From Conexibacter sp. (GTDB taxonomy: Bacteria; Actinomycetota; Thermoleophilia; Solirubrobacterales; Solirubrobacteraceae): a stretch of 8,854 bases of DNA. Of the stretch, positions 6,677 to 8,854 are shown piece after piece (position 1 is the first letter of the stretch; each line of letters opens with the position of its first letter). The notes under the pieces are model-generated. The model was not told where the DNA came from. It made no database searches and saw only the letters and a program-made list of their open reading frames with translations. Location: assembly GCA_025964055.1 (NCBI GenBank), contig JAOPZP010000512.1:1-8854 (forward strand). Direction: 5' to 3'. The position numbers and the translations under genes were made by a program.

Positions 6677-7807
6677 CTACGCCGGCTGCAGGTCGCCGGG
6701 GGCGATGTCCCAGCGGGCGGCGATCTCCTCGAGCTCGCCGTCCACCGACCAGCGGTCGGGGCGCGCCTCGCCCTCGTGGTCGGGGACGCCGCCCTTGAGG
6801 GCCATGGAACGCGTGTTGTCGCCGATCGCGCGGATCTCGGCGACCTCCTCGTCGCTGAGGACGACGTCGACCGGCACGGTGGCCAGCTCGTCGCGCTGCA
6901 GCTCGACGGGCTTGGCGCCGTCCCACGACTCCTGGATCAGCGTCGGGACGACGGCGTGCACCGCCGGGTGCGCGAGGTTCCACTGGGCGGCGAGCTGCAG
7001 CAGCGTCAGGCCGTGGCGACGGGCGATCGGGCGCAGCTGCTCCAGGCGCTCGGTGCCGCGCTCGATCCAGCCCTGCGGGCGGAACGCGCGGTGGTCGCGC
7101 TCGCCCATCGGCAGCCCGGGGCGCAGGTCGTCGTGGAACAGCCCGCCGTAGTCCAGGACGCGCGTGATGACCTTGACGTCGTGCGCGGCGGCGGCCGGCA
7201 GCGCGAGCTCGCCGGGCCAGGGCTCGAGCGGGTTGAGGATCAACATGGCCCAGTCGATGAGCTCCCCGTAGCGCTCGAAGCAGTCGATCACGTCGAGCGT
7301 GAAGCCGTTGGCCGGGCCCGGCGCGATGCCGATGCGGCGCGTCAGGCCGGCGTCGCGCAGCGCGGCCATGCCCTCCCAGACGGCCGGGTGCGTGTAGCCC
7401 GTGCGGTCGGGGTTGTGGAGCAGCAGGACGTCGAAGCGGTCGGCGCCGATCCGCTGCAGGCTGCGCTCGGTCGCCATGCGCAGGTAGGCGGCGTACTCGC
7501 CGGGGCCGCGCAGGCGCGGGTCGGTGAAGCGCGGGTAGCCCTTGGCGCCCTCGCGCTCGCCCTCGTAGAAGTCGTGGCCGACGGCGCCCACGAGCGAGTA
7601 GCTGTCGCGGTCGGCGCCGGCCAGCGCGCGCCCGAGCAGCGTGTCGGCCTCGCCGGCGCCGTAGGCGTCGGCGGTCAGGACGGTGCGGATGCGCTCGTCG
7701 GGCCGGAAGAGCGCGAGGAGCCGATCGTCGTCCAGCGGCGCGCCGAAGTGCATGAAGCGGCCGCCCGACCAGGTGCCGAGCGCGGTGTGGGTGGGATCCA
7801 GGGCCAT
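6677..7807 (-). CDS. aldo/keto reductase superfamily protein with altered catalytic tetrad
   Basis: 376 residues from the ATG at 7807 (378 from the ATG at 7813). The (beta/alpha)8 aldo/keto reductase fold is recognisable from TADAYGAGEADTLLGRAL, a segment DRFDVLLLHNPD, GMAALRDAGLTRRIGIAPG, and LTLLQLAAQWNLAHPAV followed by VVPTLIQE. Family enzymes reduce carbonyls with NADPH using an Asp-Tyr-Lys-His tetrad. Here Tyr49 and His131 are present, but the Asp position (DTAxxYG motif) is Leu44 and the Lys position (TKxG motif) is Ala75. The protein is also longer than usual, with about 60 extra C-terminal residues containing GGVPDHEGEARPDRW. Ordinary carbonyl reduction is therefore doubtful. It may act on an unusual substrate, bind without catalysis, or use other residues. 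I chose 7807 because a TACCCT hexamer ends 8 nt before it and no Shine-Dalgarno precedes 7813. The gene is divergent from the lipoprotein gene and converges on the phosphofructokinase gene. The substrate is unknown. Confidence 0.88.
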   Translation of the reverse strand: MALDPTHTALGTWSGGRFMHFGAPLDDDRLLALFRPDERIRTVLTADAYGAGEADTLLGRALAGADRDSYSLVGAVGHDFYEGEREGAKGYPRFTDPRLRGPGEYAAYLRMATERSLQRIGADRFDVLLLHNPDRTGYTHPAVWEGMAALRDAGLTRRIGIAPGPANGFTLDVIDCFERYGELIDWAMLILNPLEPWPGELALPAAAAHDVKVITRVLDYGGLFHDDLRPGLPMGERDHRAFRPQGWIERGTERLEQLRPIARRHGLTLLQLAAQWNLAHPAVHAVVPTLIQESWDGAKPVELQRDELATVPVDVVLSDEEVAEIRAIGDNTRSMALKGGVPDHEGEARPDRWSVDGELEEIAARWDIAPGDLQPA

Positions 7808-7815
7808 CGTCATGA

Positions 7816-7844
7816 AGGGTACGCGGGCGCGTCGAACATGGCAG
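7816..7844 (-). promoter_or_regulatory. putative promoter of the aldo/keto-reductase-like gene
   Basis: On the minus strand CTGCCA (7844-7839, 4 of 6 matches to TTGACA) and TACCCT (7821-7816) are separated by 17 nt. The -10 ends 8 nt before the ATG at 7807, consistent with a leaderless transcript. The -35 overlaps the region just upstream of the divergent lipoprotein gene. Confidence 0.5.
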
Positions 7845-7847
7845 GAT
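7842..7847 (+). promoter_or_regulatory. start-proximal signal of the lipoprotein gene (SD-like AGGA or -10-like CAGGAT)
   Basis: AGGA at 7843-7846 lies 7 nt before the ATG at 7854 and could be a Shine-Dalgarno. The overlapping CAGGAT at 7842-7847 is one base off a TANNNT -10 and ends 6 nt before the ATG, so a leaderless start is also possible. I cannot decide between them. Confidence 0.35.
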
Positions 7848-7853
7848 CGGGCG

Positions 7854-8330
7854 ATGCGTCGCCTGCTGATCGTGGTGCCCGTCCTGCTCGCGCTCGTCGC
7901 CGGCGGGTGTGGCGGCGGAGGCTCCAAGCCCGCGTCCAAGGACGAATACGGCAAGCAGCTGGCCCAGGCCGGGCAGACGCTGCAGAAGACGTTCGCCGAC
8001 ATCTCCGACCAGACCGGGTCGGGCACGTCGGCCAAGGAGATCGCGTCGCGGCTGGACCGCGGCGCGGCCGCGCTGGACCAGGCCGCCACGAAGTTCGCCG
8101 CGATCAAGCCGCCGTCGGACGTCAAGCCCGCCCACCAGAAGCTCGTCGACGGGCTCAAGGAGCTGGCGGGCGTGTTCCGCCAGGGCTCGGCGGCCGCGCG
8201 CAAGAACGACACCGCGAACCTGACCAAGTCGCTGCAGGGCCTGTCGACCAGCGACGGCGTCAAGAAGATCAACGAGGCCCAGCAGGAGCTCAAGGCCAAG
8301 GGGATCACGGTCAGCTCCACCGGCAAGTAG
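7854..8330 (+). CDS. small putative lipoprotein, function unknown
   Basis: 158 residues. The N-terminus is a lipoprotein-type signal: two Arg, a Leu/Val-rich core of about 12 residues, then LVAGGC with Cys19, the only cysteine, followed by a glycine run. The -3 position is Ala rather than the usual Leu, so the lipobox is slightly atypical. The mature part is hydrophilic and probably helical: KDEYGKQLAQAGQTLQKTFAD, a middle helix with LDRGAAALDQAATKFAAI, a PPSDVKPAH turn, then LVDGLKELAGVFRQG and a Lys-rich end. Such helical lipoproteins are common in actinobacteria. The product is expected on the outer face of the membrane. I do not recognise a named family. The ATG at 7854 gives a sensible signal peptide; in-frame upstream starts would bury it behind Arg-rich sequence. 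It is divergent from the reductase-like gene, and the methyltransferase promoter begins 5 nt after its stop. Confidence 0.8.
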   Translation: MRRLLIVVPVLLALVAGGCGGGGSKPASKDEYGKQLAQAGQTLQKTFADISDQTGSGTSAKEIASRLDRGAAALDQAATKFAAIKPPSDVKPAHQKLVDGLKELAGVFRQGSAAARKNDTANLTKSLQGLSTSDGVKKINEAQQELKAKGITVSSTGK

Positions 8331-8335
8331 CCCGC

Positions 8336-8364
8336 TGGACAGACTGTACGTCATCACGTACGCT
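8336..8364 (+). promoter_or_regulatory. promoter of the methyltransferase gene
   Basis: TGGACA (8336-8341, 5 of 6 matches to TTGACA), a 17-nt spacer and TACGCT (8359-8364) form the best promoter in the window. The -10 ends exactly 8 nt before the ATG at 8373, so the mRNA probably starts at or beside the start codon. No Shine-Dalgarno is present between them, in agreement with a leaderless mRNA. Confidence 0.65.
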
Positions 8365-8377
8365 TGTACGTGATGAC
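8346..8377. promoter_or_regulatory. operator-like site: three alternating GTACGT half-sites
   Basis: GTACGT at 8346-8351, ACGTAC at 8356-8361 and GTACGT at 8366-8371 start exactly 10 bp apart in alternating orientation. They make two overlapping palindromes sharing the middle half-site. The second is a perfect inverted repeat with 12-bp arms, GTCATCACGTAC (8350-8361) and GTACGTGATGAC (8366-8377), around GCTT. The site covers the spacer, the -10 and the start codon of the methyltransferase gene. A repressor bound here would block transcription. The layout resembles operators of dimeric regulators such as the TetR family, but no regulator gene is in the window. Confidence 0.7.
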
Positions 8378-8854
8378 TGACACCGCTTCCGCCGCCTTCG
8401 ACGCCGCCGCCGCCTCCTACGAGGCCCCGCGGCGCCGGCTGGTCCCGCCGTTCGACGCCTTGTACGGGACGGCCGTCGCGGCGCTCGAGATGCTCGGGCG
8501 GCCGCCGCGCCGAGTGCTGGACCTCGGCGCGGGGACCGGCCTGCTGGCCGGGCGCGTCGCCGCGGCGCATCCGGAGGCCGAACTGGTCCTGGTCGACGGC
8601 GCGCCGGCGATGCTCGAGCAGGCGCGCGCGACCCTCGGCGATCGCGCCGTGCTGCACGTCGCCGACCTGGCCGACCCGCTGCCGCCCGGCCCGTTCGATG
8701 CCGTCGTCTCGGCGCTGGCGATCCACCACGTCGACGACGCGGTCAAGCGGGCGCTGTTCGCGCGCGTGCGCTCAGTGCTCCCGCCGGGCGGCGTGTTCGT
8801 CAACGCCGAGCAGGTCGCCGGCCCGACGCCGTGCTTCGACGCGCGCTACCGCGC
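8373..8854 (+). CDS. class I SAM-dependent methyltransferase (3' end outside window)
   Basis: The frame is open from the ATG at 8373 to the end of the window, giving 160 residues without a stop. The N-terminus has the FDAAAASYEAPRRRLVP type common in small-molecule methyltransferases. The SAM-binding motif I is VLDLGAGTG at residues 48-56, followed by the acidic residue Asp75 in LVLVDGAPAML, which would contact the SAM ribose. PFDAVVSALAIHHVDD is motif II-like, followed by LPPGGVFVNAEQ (motif III-like). It transfers a methyl group from SAM; the substrate cannot be told because the C-terminal, substrate-specific part is missing. A GTG directly before the ATG is an alternative start. The gene has its own promoter and an overlapping operator, so it is probably regulated independently of the lipoprotein gene and may head an operon running out of the window. 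Confidence 0.9.
   Translation, partial: MTDTASAAFDAAAASYEAPRRRLVPPFDALYGTAVAALEMLGRPPRRVLDLGAGTGLLAGRVAAAHPEAELVLVDGAPAMLEQARATLGDRAVLHVADLADPLPPGPFDAVVSALAIHHVDDAVKRALFARVRSVLPPGGVFVNAEQVAGPTPCFDARYR

Noticed and set aside
4045..6798. Rightward 917-codon frame overlapping the same genes
   Set aside because: It is Arg/Pro-rich, out of frame with the GGDEF, EAL and phosphofructokinase motifs, and crosses the intergenic regions and part of the convergent gene.
7814..8326. Upstream extension of the reductase-like frame on the minus strand
   Set aside because: The frame stays open to 8326 but would be antisense to the lipoprotein gene; the family-like N-terminus begins at about 7807-7813.
8350..8377. 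Perfect inverted repeat read as a terminator of the lipoprotein gene
   Set aside because: It has no T-tract, overlaps a good promoter and the methyltransferase start codon, and forms part of a phased three-half-site array. An operator explains it better.
1..8854. A defence, mobile or biosynthetic multi-gene system spanning the window
   Set aside because: No transposase, integrase, nuclease, toxin-antitoxin pair, carrier protein or synthase is seen. The genes differ in strand and function, with separate control regions, so I find no evidence that they act as one system.

Overview
The window is a very GC-rich chromosomal segment with G/C at most third codon positions. I infer a high-GC actinobacterium, perhaps from the Thermoleophilia/Solirubrobacterales. 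The grounds are the base composition, the alanine/arginine/aspartate-rich proteins, an actinobacterial-type phosphofructokinase and the apparent leaderless starts. No rRNA or other marker gene is present, so the lineage is a guess. I see no mobile element, integrase, tRNA, CRISPR array or phage gene.

Layout from left to right. (1) A short stub, possibly the last codons of a rightward gene, followed by a perfect 11-bp hairpin at 37-65. (2) A leftward gene (144-2381) for a secreted protein of 13 clear plus one degenerate Asp-box repeats, probably two seven-bladed beta-propellers, with a C-terminal Ig-like domain. (3) A 164-bp divergent intergenic region with a Shine-Dalgarno on each side. (4) A rightward gene (2546-5500) for a cytosolic protein with four PAS domains followed by GGDEF and EAL, so a cyclic-di-GMP enzyme. 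(5) 51 bp later, a rightward phosphofructokinase (5552-6586) carrying the Asp/Lys signature of the pyrophosphate-dependent type. (6) A 90-bp convergent intergenic region with repeats and hairpins. (7) A leftward aldo/keto-reductase-fold protein (6677-7807) in which two of the four catalytic residues of the family are replaced. (8) Divergently, 46 bp away, a small lipoprotein-like gene (7854-8330). (9) A class I SAM-dependent methyltransferase (8373 onward) cut by the window edge, with a well-formed promoter and a striking operator-like palindrome overlapping its start codon.

The genes do not form one recognisable pathway. They look like ordinary housekeeping and signalling neighbours in mostly separate transcription units. 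I did not find a convincing new multi-gene system. The points most worth following are the three-half-site operator at 8346-8377, the aldo/keto-reductase-like protein lacking the usual Asp and Lys, the predicted pyrophosphate-dependent phosphofructokinase, and a shared start architecture. In three genes a TANNNT hexamer lies exactly 8 nt before the ATG with no Shine-Dalgarno, which suggests leaderless transcripts.
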